NCBI RefSeq assembly: GCF_000688475.1
Contig: NZ_JIAN01000007.1
Location: 1-64,000 of the forward strand
Direction: 5' to 3'
Origin: Cellulomonas sp. URHE0023
Lineage (GTDB): Bacteria; Actinomycetota; Actinomycetes; Actinomycetales; Cellulomonadaceae
Length of the DNA: 64,000 nucleotides
Shown piece after piece: positions 36,975 through 46,809 of this stretch (positions are counted from its first letter, which is position 1; each line of letters starts with the position of its first letter). The position numbers and the translations under genes were made by a program. The notes under the pieces were generated by a model. That model was not told where the DNA came from, searched no databases, and was given only the letters and a program-made list of their open reading frames with translations.

Positions 36975-39568
36975 AGACGCGCCCGCCGCCCGGCGAGCAC
37001 CTTCTCGGCCCAGGTGCCGACGCGCGTGCGGTCGACCTTCGAGTTGTGCCGGACGTCGGTGGGCAGGGCGGCCGTGACCAGGACGGCCGCGACGCGGGTC
37101 GGCCTCAGCACGTCGCGCACAGCTTCCGCCAGCACCGGCTCGGCGAGGACCGTCGCAGGCTCGTCGGTCTCGACGACGACGACGACCTGCTGCGTGCCGG
37201 CAGGCCCGACCCCGACGACGGCTGCAGCACGGACGCCGTCGACCGACTGCGCCAGCGACTCGAGCCCCACCGGCGTGACGGGACCCGCGGACGTGGCGAG
37301 CACGTGCGCGAGCCTGCCCTCGATCCACAGCCGACCCTCGGCGTCGAGGTGCCCGACGTCGCCGGTCCGGTGCCAGCCGGCATCGCGCGCCGAAGCCTCC
37401 TGCGTGAGCCAGAGGGCGTCGTAGCGCTCCTTGACGTGGGGCGCGGACACCAGTACCTCACCCGTGACCCCAGGCGCCGTCGAGGGCGCGCCGATGGCCC
37501 GACCGTCGGGCGCGAGCGCGCTGATCGCCAACCGAGCGGCCGCCACCGGTCGCCCGACGCAGACCCCGTTGCCTCCGCCCACCGCGCGGAGCTCGTCCAG
37601 GGACACGTCGCTGACCAGCAGCGACTCGGTCATGCCGTAGGGCGTGTGCGCCTGGGCGTTCGGCATGAGCGCGACCGCCTGCTCGAGCAGCCCGGGCCGC
37701 ACGGGTGCACCGGCCGACAGGAACAGCCGGACGCCTGCGAGTGCCGCGCGGTCCGCCTCGCGCAGCCCGTCACCGGTTCGGACCGCGTTGGCCAGTGCGG
37801 CGGGCGACGCGAACACCACCGCACCGTCGATCGCCCGGACCGCCTCCGCGAGCGCTGACGCGGTGAGCGTCCCGGGTGCCGTCACGTCCATGTCCGGGCT
37901 CACGCTGGGAGCGCCGAGCGCCGGTCCGAGGAGCACGAACGGCGCGAACGCTGCGACGAGCGGGCTGTCGGGCCCGATCCCGTAGGTCGTGCCGACCGCG
38001 TCCCGGATCGCGGCCAGTCTGCGGTGCGTGTACACGACACCCTTGGCCGGTCCGGTCGACCCCGAGGTGAACAAGATCGCCGCGTCCTCGTCCGGCGCAG
38101 GCCAGGGCAGCTCTTCCTCCCAGGAACGGCCGAGCGCAGCGACGTCGTCGAGGGAGGCAGCGACGCCCAAGGCCCGACGCACACCGGGCCGCAGCGGACC
38201 GGCGCTGATCAGGGTGGGCGCCCAGCGCAGCGAGCGCGCCGCGACCAGGGCGCGTTCGATGCCGATCACGACGGTCGGCTCGGCGGCCCGGACGGCACGG
38301 GTGAGGCCCCGGACACCGAGGCCCGCGTCGGCGACGACGACGACGGCCCCCAGCCGCAGGCACGCGTACAGGATCGCCGTCAGGTCGACCCCGGGCGGAA
38401 CGAGCAGCGCCACACGGTCACCCGCCGCGATCTCGTACGCCGCGAGCCCCCGGGCCAGCTCGTCCGTCCTGGCCGCGAGGGCCCGCCAGCTGGCCCGACG
38501 CGCATCCGCGCCGAGCTCGACGATCGCCGTGCTGTCGTCGTCGGACCGCTCGGTGAGCGTCGCACCGAGCGGACGGTAGGGCGCCTCGACGACTGTCGAC
38601 GCCGGCACCTGGTCCGCTCCCTCGCCCAGTCCGCGCACATCCAGCCAGCGCAGCACTGCTCCGGCGACGTCCCGGTCCTCCACCACGAGGTGGCCGGCCC
38701 CCTCGAACCGATGCACGTCGGCGTGCGGCAGCCGCTCGCGCAGGTCGCGCAGGTGGCGCGCCGTGAACACCGGGTCACGCGGGCCCCACAGGAGCAGAGC
38801 CGGGACCTCCAGCTGCGCGGTGCCCCGGGCGATCCGCTCGAGCTCGGGACGGCTCGGGTGGTCGGCGGCCGCAGGGATGTCCGCGACGAAGCCGCCGATC
38901 CCGTCGCGCCGCGCGGCAGACCGGTACGGCGCGCGGAAGCCGTCGACGACCACGGGATCCAGACCCGGGTGCGCGATCGCCAGCGTGGTCTCCAGGAACG
39001 CCGGGGTCGTGACGGTGCCGAGCGGTCGGACGGCCGGCGCCATCGCGAGCCGCAGGACCGGTGGTACCGGTTCGTCGACGGGCTGGTACACCGCCGTGTT
39101 CGTGAGCACCAGGCCCACCAGCAGATCCGGGTGGTCGATGGCCCAGCCGAGGCTGACGAGGCCACCCCAGTCGTGGCCTACGGTCACCACGGGACCCTGC
39201 AGGCCGAGCGAGTCGGTCAGCGCTCCCAGGTCGGCAACCCGGTCGGCGAGCCGGTGCGTCTGCCCTGTCCGCTCGGAGAAGCCCATCTCGAGCTGGTCGA
39301 CCGCGATCACCCGCCATGGCCGCTCTGCCCGGGCACCTGCCGCGACGACCCGGCGCCAGAGGTAGGACCACGTCGGGTTGCCGTGCACGCACAGCAGGGT
39401 GCCGACGGGCTCCGCCTCGAGCGTCCCGCCGTTGTCGAGCAGGTGCCAGCTGCGGCTCGGGGAGCCCGGGACGTCCACCACGCGCGACCAGCGGGGGTCG
39501 ATGCCTCCGGCGTCGAGCAGCGCCCGAGGGGGCGAGAACGCGACCGTCGGGGTGGGTCGGACCGTCAC
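36971..39568 (-). CDS. oleBC: OleBC fusion: alpha/beta hydrolase plus beta-lactone synthetase
   Basis: A bifunctional 865-aa protein. Residues ~1-320: haloalkane-dehalogenase-like fold with CVHGNPTWSYLWR and nucleophile elbow GHDWGG (Asp133), as in OleB, the beta-lactone decarboxylase. Residues ~335-865: AMP-forming acyl-CoA ligase fold with ILFTSGSTGPAKG, PYGMTES and HRTGDVGHLDAEGRLW, as in OleC, which closes the beta-lactone with ATP. OleB-OleC fusions are known in actinobacteria such as Micrococcus. GTG and stop overlaps couple it to oleA and oleD. Confidence 0.9.
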   Translation of the reverse strand: MTVRPTPTVAFSPPRALLDAGGIDPRWSRVVDVPGSPSRSWHLLDNGGTLEAEPVGTLLCVHGNPTWSYLWRRVVAAGARAERPWRVIAVDQLEMGFSERTGQTHRLADRVADLGALTDSLGLQGPVVTVGHDWGGLVSLGWAIDHPDLLVGLVLTNTAVYQPVDEPVPPVLRLAMAPAVRPLGTVTTPAFLETTLAIAHPGLDPVVVDGFRAPYRSAARRDGIGGFVADIPAAADHPSRPELERIARGTAQLEVPALLLWGPRDPVFTARHLRDLRERLPHADVHRFEGAGHLVVEDRDVAGAVLRWLDVRGLGEGADQVPASTVVEAPYRPLGATLTERSDDDSTAIVELGADARRASWRALAARTDELARGLAAYEIAAGDRVALLVPPGVDLTAILYACLRLGAVVVVADAGLGVRGLTRAVRAAEPTVVIGIERALVAARSLRWAPTLISAGPLRPGVRRALGVAASLDDVAALGRSWEEELPWPAPDEDAAILFTSGSTGPAKGVVYTHRRLAAIRDAVGTTYGIGPDSPLVAAFAPFVLLGPALGAPSVSPDMDVTAPGTLTASALAEAVRAIDGAVVFASPAALANAVRTGDGLREADRAALAGVRLFLSAGAPVRPGLLEQAVALMPNAQAHTPYGMTESLLVSDVSLDELRAVGGGNGVCVGRPVAAARLAISALAPDGRAIGAPSTAPGVTGEVLVSAPHVKERYDALWLTQEASARDAGWHRTGDVGHLDAEGRLWIEGRLAHVLATSAGPVTPVGLESLAQSVDGVRAAAVVGVGPAGTQQVVVVVETDEPATVLAEPVLAEAVRDVLRPTRVAAVLVTAALPTDVRHNSKVDRTRVGTWAEKVLAGRRARL

Positions 39569-40587
39569 CAGATGATCTCGGCCATGGCCGTGTGCAGGCC
39601 GGACCCGACCCCCATGCACAAGACCCGGTCACCGGAGCGGAGCGAGTCGGCCTGCTCGGCGAGCGTCATCGGCAACGCAGCCGGTCCGACGTTGCCCCAG
39701 CGTGGGAACGTCGTCGGGACCTTCTCGGGGTCGAGGGCGATCGCGTCGATGATCGAGCGCGTGTGCACCGAGGACACCTGGTGCGTGACGACGCGGTCGA
39801 CACCGGACCAGTCCCAGTCCTCCTGGGCCTCGTTCCAGGCGTCCACGACGAGCTCGAGGCCGCCCGCGAGGAGACCCCCCGGGTCGGTCTTCATCCCGTC
39901 GACGCCACCGACGCACAGCTCGTGGTGCTGGGTGGCTGACCGCGAGATGCCACCGAGCAGCCGGTGCGCACCGGGATGCTGCCGGGCGGGGCCTAGGACC
40001 GCAGCCGCCGCGCCCGCACCGAGCGTCAGCGTCGCGAACTCCTCGAGGAACTGCTCACGCGTGCTGTCGGGGCCGGACAGTCGTTGGATCGTCGCCTCCT
40101 GGGTCGGCCGTGGGTCCTCCCCGTTGACGATGACCGCGTACTGCACCTGCCCGGCGTCGATGAGCTGCGCCGCGAGCGTCATGCCGTTGACGAAGCCCAG
40201 GCAGGCATTCGTCAGGTCGAAGCCGAGCGCGCTCGACGGCAGCCCGAGCCCCGAGTGGATCCGCGACGCGACCGACGGCTCGAGGAACGTGCGCGTGACC
40301 GAGGTGTTGATCAGCAGGCCGACGTCGCCTGCGTCGATACCGGCCTCGGCAAGTGCCTTGGCACCCGCCGCCGTCGCTGCGTCGTCGAACGTCATCTTGT
40401 CGTCCCACCACCGGCGCTCGTGCACCCCGGCCACGCGGGAGAGCAGTCCCTTCGGCAGGTGCAGCCGCTTCAAGGTGGGCGCCAGCCGCTCGTCGAACAC
40501 CGTGGACGGGACCACGACCGGTGCCTCGATGCCGACCACGGCGAGCAGCGCGACGTCACGGTGCCGGAACGTCGCGTTGCCCGTCAC
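39565..40587 (-). CDS. oleA: OleA, acyl-CoA head-to-head condensing thiolase
   Basis: Condenses two fatty acyl-CoA molecules by Claisen reaction as the first step of long-chain olefin formation. The 340-aa FabH-like protein has the nucleophile in DLTNACLGFVNG (Cys129), the OleA-type glutamate in TFLEPSVAS (Glu103), the His in VVTHQVS and the Asn in RWGNVGPAALP. The glutamate distinguishes OleA from ordinary KASIII. GTG start with GAGGA. It follows hisD by 61 bases on the same strand. Confidence 0.92.
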   Translation of the reverse strand: MTGNATFRHRDVALLAVVGIEAPVVVPSTVFDERLAPTLKRLHLPKGLLSRVAGVHERRWWDDKMTFDDAATAAGAKALAEAGIDAGDVGLLINTSVTRTFLEPSVASRIHSGLGLPSSALGFDLTNACLGFVNGMTLAAQLIDAGQVQYAVIVNGEDPRPTQEATIQRLSGPDSTREQFLEEFATLTLGAGAAAAVLGPARQHPGAHRLLGGISRSATQHHELCVGGVDGMKTDPGGLLAGGLELVVDAWNEAQEDWDWSGVDRVVTHQVSSVHTRSIIDAIALDPEKVPTTFPRWGNVGPAALPMTLAEQADSLRSGDRVLCMGVGSGLHTAMAEIIW

Positions 40588-40648
40588 AGGCGGTCCTCGT
40601 TTCTGCAGGGGAACTGGATCAGGGCACGGGTTCGGTACGGCAGGGTGA

Positions 40649-41971
40649 TCAGAATCGCGCTCGCACCGCCTCGCCGTGCGCGGGCAGCCCTTCGGCGTCC
40701 GCGAGCGCCACGATGCGGTCGGCGATCTCGGCCAGCGCGTCCGCGCCGTACTCGATCACCTGGACGGCGCGCAGGAACGAGTGCACACCGAGCCCGCTGG
40801 CGAAGTGCGCGCATCCGCCCGTGGGCAGGACGTGGTTCGAGCCGGCCATGTAGTCCCCTAGGGAGACCGGCGAGTACGGACCGACGAAGATCGCCCCGGC
40901 GCTCGTCACGCGTTCGGCAAGCTCGGCGGCGCCGACCGTCTGGATCTCCAGGTGCTCCGCGCCGTAGGCGTTCACCACCTCGAGCCCCTGCTCGAGGTCG
41001 TCGACGAGGACGATCGCCGACTGCTTGCCGCTGAGCGCGGTCATCACCCGGGTGCGGTGCTCGGTCGACTCCACCCGGGCGTCCAGCTTGGCCTCGACCG
41101 AGCCCGCGAGCTCGACGGACGGCGTGACCAGGACAGCAGCCGCGAGCGGGTCGTGCTCCGCCTGCGAGACGAGGTCGGCGGCGACGTGCGACGCGTCAGC
41201 GGAACCATCCGCGAGGATCGCGATCTCCGTCGGTCCTGCCTCGGCATCGATCCCCACCACGCCGCGCACGAGCCGCTTGGCGGCCGCGACGTACACGTTG
41301 CCCGGGCCTGTGATGACGTCGACGGGCTCGCACAGCACCACGCCGTCCACGTCCTCGCTGCCGTCCGCGCCGTAGGCGAACATCGCGACGGCCTGCGCGC
41401 CGCCGACCGCGTAGACCTCGTCGACGCCCAGCAGCGCGCACGTGGCCAGCACCACAGGGTCGGGCAGGCCGCCGTCGTTCTTCTGCGGCGGGGAGGCCAC
41501 GGCCAACGAGCCGACACCGGCCTCCTGCGCCGCGACGACGTTCATCACGACCGACGACGGGTACACCGCAAGCCCTCCGGGCACGTACAGGCCGACGCGC
41601 CGCACGGGGACCCAGCGCTGCCGGACCTGCGCACCGGGCACCACCTCGACGGTGAAGTCCGCCGGCCGCTGGGCGGCGTGCACGAGCCTGACTCGCCGGA
41701 TCGTCTCGTCGAGCGCCGCCCGCACGTCCGGGTCCAGCGCACCGACCGAGGCCGCGATGACGTCTGCGGGCACCCGCAGGTGCACCGGACGCACACCGTC
41801 GAACCGTTCGGCCAGGTCACGCAGCTCCGCGGCACCACGCTTGCGCACGTCGGCCAGGATCGGCGCGACGATCTCGGCCGCGTGCTCGACGTCGACCTCG
41901 GCCCGCGGGAGCTCGTCGAGCAGCTCGCGACGCGTCAGGGTGCGACCTCGCAGGTCTATGCGGGTGATCAC
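40649..41971 (-). CDS. hisD: Histidinol dehydrogenase
   Basis: Zn-dependent, NAD-linked oxidation of histidinol to histidine in two steps. The 440-aa product has [59 protein letters not shown] (signature with metal-binding Gln/His) and [26 protein letters not shown] start at 41971. First gene of the his cluster; the other his genes are separated from it by the ole genes. Confidence 0.96.
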   Translation of the reverse strand: MITRIDLRGRTLTRRELLDELPRAEVDVEHAAEIVAPILADVRKRGAAELRDLAERFDGVRPVHLRVPADVIAASVGALDPDVRAALDETIRRVRLVHAAQRPADFTVEVVPGAQVRQRWVPVRRVGLYVPGGLAVYPSSVVMNVVAAQEAGVGSLAVASPPQKNDGGLPDPVVLATCALLGVDEVYAVGGAQAVAMFAYGADGSEDVDGVVLCEPVDVITGPGNVYVAAAKRLVRGVVGIDAEAGPTEIAILADGSADASHVAADLVSQAEHDPLAAAVLVTPSVELAGSVEAKLDARVESTEHRTRVMTALSGKQSAIVLVDDLEQGLEVVNAYGAEHLEIQTVGAAELAERVTSAGAIFVGPYSPVSLGDYMAGSNHVLPTGGCAHFASGLGVHSFLRAVQVIEYGADALAEIADRIVALADAEGLPAHGEAVRARF

Positions 41972-42050
41972 GAGCCGAGTCTATGACCGAGGCGGATCTG
42001 GGGCCTGACCACGTCCGACGAGCGGGCACACCCTGCGCCACACTGGTGCC

Positions 42051-42269
42051 ATGACCAGCGTCCCCATCTCCGACGACTCCATCCGGCTCGGGCAGTTCCT
42101 CAAGCTCGCCGACCTCGCCGACTCCGGTGCGCACGCCCGGGCGCTGCTCGAGGACGGCGCGGTGACGGTCAACGGGGAGGACGAGACCCGTCGTGGTCGC
42201 CAGCTCGTCAAGGGAGACGTCGTCGAGGTCGACCTGCCCGCCGGTTACAAGGAAGCAACGGTCGCCTGA
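42051..42269 (+). CDS. S4-domain RNA-binding protein
   Basis: A 72-aa protein that is essentially one S4 domain (IRLGQFLKLADLADSGAHARALLEDGAVTVNG...RGRQLVKGDVVEV), like the YaaA/YbcJ-type single-S4 proteins. It probably binds structured RNA; its target is unknown. It stands alone on the plus strand between hisD and the SRPBCC gene. Confidence 0.85.
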   Translation: MTSVPISDDSIRLGQFLKLADLADSGAHARALLEDGAVTVNGEDETRRGRQLVKGDVVEVDLPAGYKEATVA

Positions 42270-42350
42270 GGGTTCGGGACCTGGCACGAGTGCCGACGAC
42301 CTGCCGGTTCCGGTCGACGACGGCTCAGCCGAGCACCTGACCGGGCTGGG

Positions 42351-42842
42351 TCAGCCGACGCCGCGATAGGCGGGCAGAGCGGCGTCGAACAGCTCCGTCC
42401 ACGACCGCACCGGCCTGACGGCGACGTGGTCGTCGAGCTGGTCCAGCGTCGCGTGCCAGCCGCCGCCGTAGCCACGCGCCGCCGACTCGGTGAGCACCTG
42501 GTGCTCCAGGACCAGGACGGCACCGTCGTCGGCGGCCCGGATCCGGACCTCGAGGAGCGTCGGCTGCTCGCCGGGGAACGACCAGGTGAGCACGAGCCGG
42601 TGCGGCTCGTCGCACTCATGGACCTCGCCGGTCGCATTCTGCTCGACCGACGGCAGGTCGTCGCCCATCCGCAGCTCGTACCGGCGGCCCGCTCCGAGAT
42701 ACACCGGTCCGAGCCAGCGGGCCAGGCGTTCGGGGTCGGTCACAGCGGACCACAGGTCGGCCGGGGTCGTCGCGTACGCCCGCTCGAACCGCACGGTGAC
42801 ACCGTCGTCGCCCGGGATCAGCACACCCCTCGGATCAGCCAT
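42351..42842 (-). CDS. SRPBCC (AHSA1-like) domain protein
   Basis: A 163-aa START-like ligand-binding protein with the Activator of Hsp90 ATPase homology pattern (FERAYATTPADLWSAVTDPERLARWLGP, GEVHECDEPHRLVLTWSF, GWHATLDQLDDHV). Ligand unknown. It overlaps the end of the ArsR-type regulator by 8 bases; such SRPBCC/ArsR pairs are common and are usually autoregulated. Confidence 0.9.
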   Translation of the reverse strand: MADPRGVLIPGDDGVTVRFERAYATTPADLWSAVTDPERLARWLGPVYLGAGRRYELRMGDDLPSVEQNATGEVHECDEPHRLVLTWSFPGEQPTLLEVRIRAADDGAVLVLEHQVLTESAARGYGGGWHATLDQLDDHVAVRPVRSWTELFDAALPAYRGVG

Positions 42843-43164
42843 CGGTCTCGCGCCTCCCTCGGGCGATCTCTGTGTCGAGCGCGTCGAGCCGGCTGGCCCA
42901 GAACATCTTGATCCCCCGCGCCCATGCCTCGAGCTCGTCGAAGGGTTCCGGTCGCACCGCGTACAGGCGACGCTGCCCGCGAGGAACCGACTCGACGACG
43001 CCGGCGTCGCGGAGCACCCGCAGGTGGCGAGACGTCGCGGGCTGGCTGATCCCGAACTCACCACCGACCGCGTCAGCGAGGTCACCCGCCGAACGCTCGC
43101 CCGAGGCGAGCATCTCCACGAGCCGTCGTCTGACCGGATCCCCCAGCGCATCCATCGTGTGCAT
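42835..43164 (-). CDS. ArsR-family transcriptional regulator
   Basis: A 109-aa winged-helix repressor (MHTMDALGDPVRRRLVEMLASGERSAGDLA, recognition helix ISQPATSRHLRVLRDAGVV), without the metal-binding ELCVCD motif of metal sensors, so of the SdpR-like branch that pairs with SRPBCC proteins. A nearby palindromic site suggests autoregulation. Start chosen at MHTMDAL; an ATG at 43200 lies inside that site. Confidence 0.9.
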   Translation of the reverse strand: MHTMDALGDPVRRRLVEMLASGERSAGDLADAVGGEFGISQPATSRHLRVLRDAGVVESVPRGQRRLYAVRPEPFDELEAWARGIKMFWASRLDALDTEIARGRRETDG

Positions 43165-43184
43165 GGGACCGATATTTCCACCGC

Positions 43185-43205
43185 GCGTTATATAACGCAA
43201 GCGTT
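43185..43205 (-). promoter_or_regulatory. Palindromic operator upstream of arsR-type gene
   Basis: GCGTTATATAACGC is a perfect 14-base palindrome (43185-43198), and its right half is reused in a second inverted repeat AACGC-AA-GCGTT (43194-43205), giving three half sites. It lies 21 bases before the regulator start, overlapping a TATAAC -10-like element. Most likely the autoregulatory site of the ArsR-type protein. Confidence 0.65.
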
Positions 43206-43210
43206 AGAGA

Positions 43211-46200
43211 TCAGGAGGTCAAACAGCTCGGTCCCAGCAACGCCTTGAGGTCGCCGAACAGGGACGGTGACCGCTGTACACGCAGGCCGTGGTCGAGCCG
43301 CATGACGGTCGCCCGACCCGGGCTGGTGAGACGCAGGTGCACCTCCGTCACACCAGGGTGAGTGGCGAGCACCTCGCGCAGCCGCTCGACGACCGGTGGC
43401 GTGCACCGGGCCACGGCCATCGACACGACGACCGGTGCGTCGGCCGCCTGCGAGACGTCAGGCAGGGAGACCTCCATAGCCTGCAGCTGCATCGTCTCGT
43501 CGCGGCGCCGCACCCGGCCGCGGATCACGACGACCGCGTCCTCTGCCAGTGCCGTCGAGTAGGCCAGGTAGGTCTCGCCGAAGAACATGATCTCGACCGA
43601 CCCCTCCATGTCCTCGATCGTGACCGCGGCCCAGGGGTTGCCCTGCTTGGACATCTTGCGCTGCAGCGACGTGATCAGGCCGGCGACCACGACGGTCGAG
43701 CCGTCCGGGCGGGCTTCGTCCGCGAGGAGGGTCGCGATCGAGACGTCCGCGGCCGCAGCAAGTACGTGCTCGAGGCCGGACAGCGGATGGTCCGACACGT
43801 AGAGGCCGAGCATCTCCCGCTCGAACGCGAGCCGCTGCTTCTTGTCCCAGTCCGGCAGGTCCGGTACGACGACCGCGAAGCCCTGCGTGGCGTCGTCACC
43901 GCCCATGAGGTCCGCGAAGAGGTCGAACTGACCCTCGGCCTCCTTGCGCTTGACGCCGATGACGGAGTCGACGGCCTGCTCGTGGACGAGCAGCAGCGCG
44001 CGCCGCGGGTGCCCCAGCGAGTCGAACGCGCCGGCCTTGATGAGCGACTCGATGGTCCGCTTGTTGCAGACGACGGCCGGCACCTTGTCGAGGAAGTCGG
44101 TGAACGAGGTGAACTCGCCCTTCTCCTCGCGCGTCCGCACGATCGCGTCGACCACGTTGGCGCCGACGTTGCGCACCGCCGTGAGGCCGAACCGGATGTC
44201 CTTGCCGACGGCCGTGAAGTTGGCTGACGACGAGTTCACGTCGGGCGGCAGGACGGTGATGCCCATGTGCCGCGCTTCGCCCAGGTAGAGGGCCGACTTG
44301 TCCTTGTCGTCGCGGACGCTGGTCAGCAGCGCAGCCATGTACTCGGTCGAGTAGTTGGCCTTGAGGTACGCCGTCCAGTAGGAGATGACGCCGTACGCCG
44401 CCGAGTGCGCCTTGTTGAACGCGTAGTCCGAGAACGGCAGCAGGATGTCCCACAGCGTCTTGACGGCGTCCATCGAGAAGCCGCGCTCGACCATGCCGCC
44501 CGAGAAGCCCTCGAACTGCTTGTCCAGCTCCGACTTCTTCTTCTTGCCCATCGCGCGGCGCAGGATGTCGGCCTGACCGAGCGAGTACCCGGCGACGCGC
44601 TGGGCGATCGCCATGACCTGCTCCTGGTACACGATCAGGCCGTAGGTGGTGCCCAGGATCTCGGCGAGCGGCTCCTCGAGCTCTGCGTGGATCGGGGTCA
44701 CCGGCTGCGCGCCCGTCTTGCGCAGGGCGTAGTTGGTGTGCGAGTTCGCACCCATCGGGCCGGGCCGGTACAGCGCGCCGACGGCCGAGATGTCCTCGAA
44801 GTTGTCGGGGCGCATGAGCCGCAGCAGAGAGCGCATGCCGCCGCCGTCGAGCTGGAACACGCCCAGGGTGTCACCGCGGCCGAGGAGCTCGTAGGTGGCC
44901 CGGTCGTCCAGCGCGAGGTCCTCGAGGACCACCGGCTCCTTGCCGTTCATCACGATGTTCTCGAGCGCGTCGTCGAGGATCGTCAGGTTGCGCAGCCCGA
45001 GGAAGTCCATCTTGATCAGGCCGAGGCCCTCGGACGTCGGGTAGTCGAACTGCGTGATGACCGCGCCGTCCTGGGGGCGCCGCATGATCGGGATGATGTC
45101 GATGAGCGGGTCGCTCGACATGATGACGCCGGCCGCGTGCACGCCCCACTGGCGCTTCAGGCCCTCGATGCCCTTGGCGAGCTCCACCACGCGCTGCGCC
45201 TCGGGGTCCGCCGCGTGGACCTGGCGGAACTCCTCGGCCTCGTTGTACCGCTTGTCGGCCGGGTCGAAGATGCCGGTGAGCGAGATGTCCTTGCCCATGA
45301 TCGCGGGCGGCATCGCCTTGGTGAGCTTCTCCCCCATCGCGAACGGCATACCGAGCAGCCGCGCGGAGTCCTTGAGGGCCTGCTTGGCCTTGATGGTGCC
45401 GTAGGTGACGATCTGCGCGACGCGGTCCTCGCCGTACTTCTCCGTGACGTACCGGATCACCTCACCGCGACGACGCTCGTCGAAGTCGACGTCGAAGTCG
45501 GGCATGGAGACGCGGTCGGGGTTGAGGAACCGCTCGAAGATCAGGCCGTGCTGCAGCGGGTCCAGGTCCGTGATCCGCATCGCGTACGCCGCCATCGAGC
45601 CGGCGCCAGAACCACGGCCGGGCCCGACACGGATGCCGTTGTTCTTGGCCCAGTTGATGAAGTCGGCGACCACGAGGAAGTACCCCGGGAAGCCCATGCC
45701 CGTGATGACCTCGGTCTCGAACTCCGCCTGCTTGCGCACCTCGTCGGGGATCCCGTCCGGGTACCGCACCCGCAGCCCGGTCTCGACCTCCTTGATGAAC
45801 CAGCTGGTCTCGTCCTCCCCGGCCGGGACCGGGTAGTTCGGCATGTAGTTGGCCGACGTGTTGAACGAGACCTCGCACTGCTCCGCGACGAGCAGCGTGT
45901 TGTCGCACGCCTCCGGGTGCTCGGACCAGATCTGGCGCATCTCCTGCGCGGACTTCACGTAGAAGCCGTCGCCGTCGAACTTGAACCGGTCGGGATCGGT
46001 CAGGGTCGACCCGGAGTTGATCGCGAGCAGGGCGTCCTGCGATCCACGGTCCTCCCGCTTCACGTAGTGCAGGTCGTTGGTGGCCAGCAACGGCGCGCCG
46101 ATGGTCTCGGAGAGTCGCAGCAGGTCCTTGATGACCCGGGTCTCGATGTCGATCCCGTGGTCCATCAGCTCGACGTAGAAGTACTCCTTGCCGAAGATGT

Positions 46201-46750
46201 CCTGCAGCTCACCGGCCACCCGGACGGCCTCGTCCCACTGGCCCAGACGGAGGCGCGTCTGGATCTCGCCGGACGGGCAGCCGCTGGTCGCGATCATCCC
46301 CTTGCCGTAGCGCTGCAGCAGGTCGCGGTCCATCCGGGGCCACTTGCCCATCTGGCCCTCGAGGGAGGCGAGCGAGCTCGCGCGCATGAGGTTGTGCAGG
46401 CCCTCGTTGTTCCGGGCCAGCAGAGTCATGTGGGTGTACGCACCACGCGCCGAGACGTCGTCCTGCTCCTGGCCCTGCTGGCCGAAGCGCACCCGCGTCT
46501 GGTCGAACCTGCTCGTGCCCGGCGTGACGTAGGCCTCGATGCCGATGATCGGCTTGATCCCGGCCGACGTCGCCTTGGACCAGAAGTCGAACGCACCGAA
46601 CAGGTAGCCGTGGTCGGTCGTCGCGATCGCCGTCTGGCCGAGCCGCTCGACCTCGGTGAACAGGTCACCCAGCCGGGCCGCTCCGTCGAGCATCGAGTAC
46701 TCGGTATGGACGTGGAGGTGAACGAAGTCTGAGCCTCCAGCAGGTGCCAT
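43211..46750 (-). CDS. dnaE: DNA polymerase III alpha subunit
   Basis: Replicative polymerase, 1179 aa. PHP domain (1-~290, DFVHLHVHTEYSMLDGAARL with metal-binding His residues), Pol III catalytic domain with GPGRGSGAGSMAAYAMRI and the Asp motif MPDFDVDFDERRR, the tandem helix-hairpin-helix region, and the C-terminal OB fold (VVVAGLITSLQRKMSKQGNPWA). Start MAPAGGSDFV at 46750. In this lineage dnaE normally sits next to lspA-rluD; here the beta-helix genes and a GNAT gene intervene. Confidence 0.97.
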   Translation of the reverse strand: MAPAGGSDFVHLHVHTEYSMLDGAARLGDLFTEVERLGQTAIATTDHGYLFGAFDFWSKATSAGIKPIIGIEAYVTPGTSRFDQTRVRFGQQGQEQDDVSARGAYTHMTLLARNNEGLHNLMRASSLASLEGQMGKWPRMDRDLLQRYGKGMIATSGCPSGEIQTRLRLGQWDEAVRVAGELQDIFGKEYFYVELMDHGIDIETRVIKDLLRLSETIGAPLLATNDLHYVKREDRGSQDALLAINSGSTLTDPDRFKFDGDGFYVKSAQEMRQIWSEHPEACDNTLLVAEQCEVSFNTSANYMPNYPVPAGEDETSWFIKEVETGLRVRYPDGIPDEVRKQAEFETEVITGMGFPGYFLVVADFINWAKNNGIRVGPGRGSGAGSMAAYAMRITDLDPLQHGLIFERFLNPDRVSMPDFDVDFDERRRGEVIRYVTEKYGEDRVAQIVTYGTIKAKQALKDSARLLGMPFAMGEKLTKAMPPAIMGKDISLTGIFDPADKRYNEAEEFRQVHAADPEAQRVVELAKGIEGLKRQWGVHAAGVIMSSDPLIDIIPIMRRPQDGAVITQFDYPTSEGLGLIKMDFLGLRNLTILDDALENIVMNGKEPVVLEDLALDDRATYELLGRGDTLGVFQLDGGGMRSLLRLMRPDNFEDISAVGALYRPGPMGANSHTNYALRKTGAQPVTPIHAELEEPLAEILGTTYGLIVYQEQVMAIAQRVAGYSLGQADILRRAMGKKKKSELDKQFEGFSGGMVERGFSMDAVKTLWDILLPFSDYAFNKAHSAAYGVISYWTAYLKANYSTEYMAALLTSVRDDKDKSALYLGEARHMGITVLPPDVNSSSANFTAVGKDIRFGLTAVRNVGANVVDAIVRTREEKGEFTSFTDFLDKVPAVVCNKRTIESLIKAGAFDSLGHPRRALLLVHEQAVDSVIGVKRKEAEGQFDLFADLMGGDDATQGFAVVVPDLPDWDKKQRLAFEREMLGLYVSDHPLSGLEHVLAAAADVSIATLLADEARPDGSTVVVAGLITSLQRKMSKQGNPWAAVTIEDMEGSVEIMFFGETYLAYSTALAEDAVVVIRGRVRRRDETMQLQAMEVSLPDVSQAADAPVVVSMAVARCTPPVVERLREVLATHPGVTEVHLRLTSPGRATVMRLDHGLRVQRSPSLFGDLKALLGPSCLTS

Positions 46751-46809
46751 GCGGGCGATCCTACGTCGCCGCACCGACACCCTGAGGGCGCCGTCGGCGT
46801 GTCCGGTCG

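Noticed and set aside
36971..39568. Two separate genes (hydrolase and ligase)
   Set aside because: The frame is continuous and OleB-OleC fusions are established in actinobacteria, so one fused gene is the right call.
44267..46732. 821-codon plus-strand frame
   Set aside because: Antisense shadow of dnaE, rich in Arg, Asp and Val without any motif.
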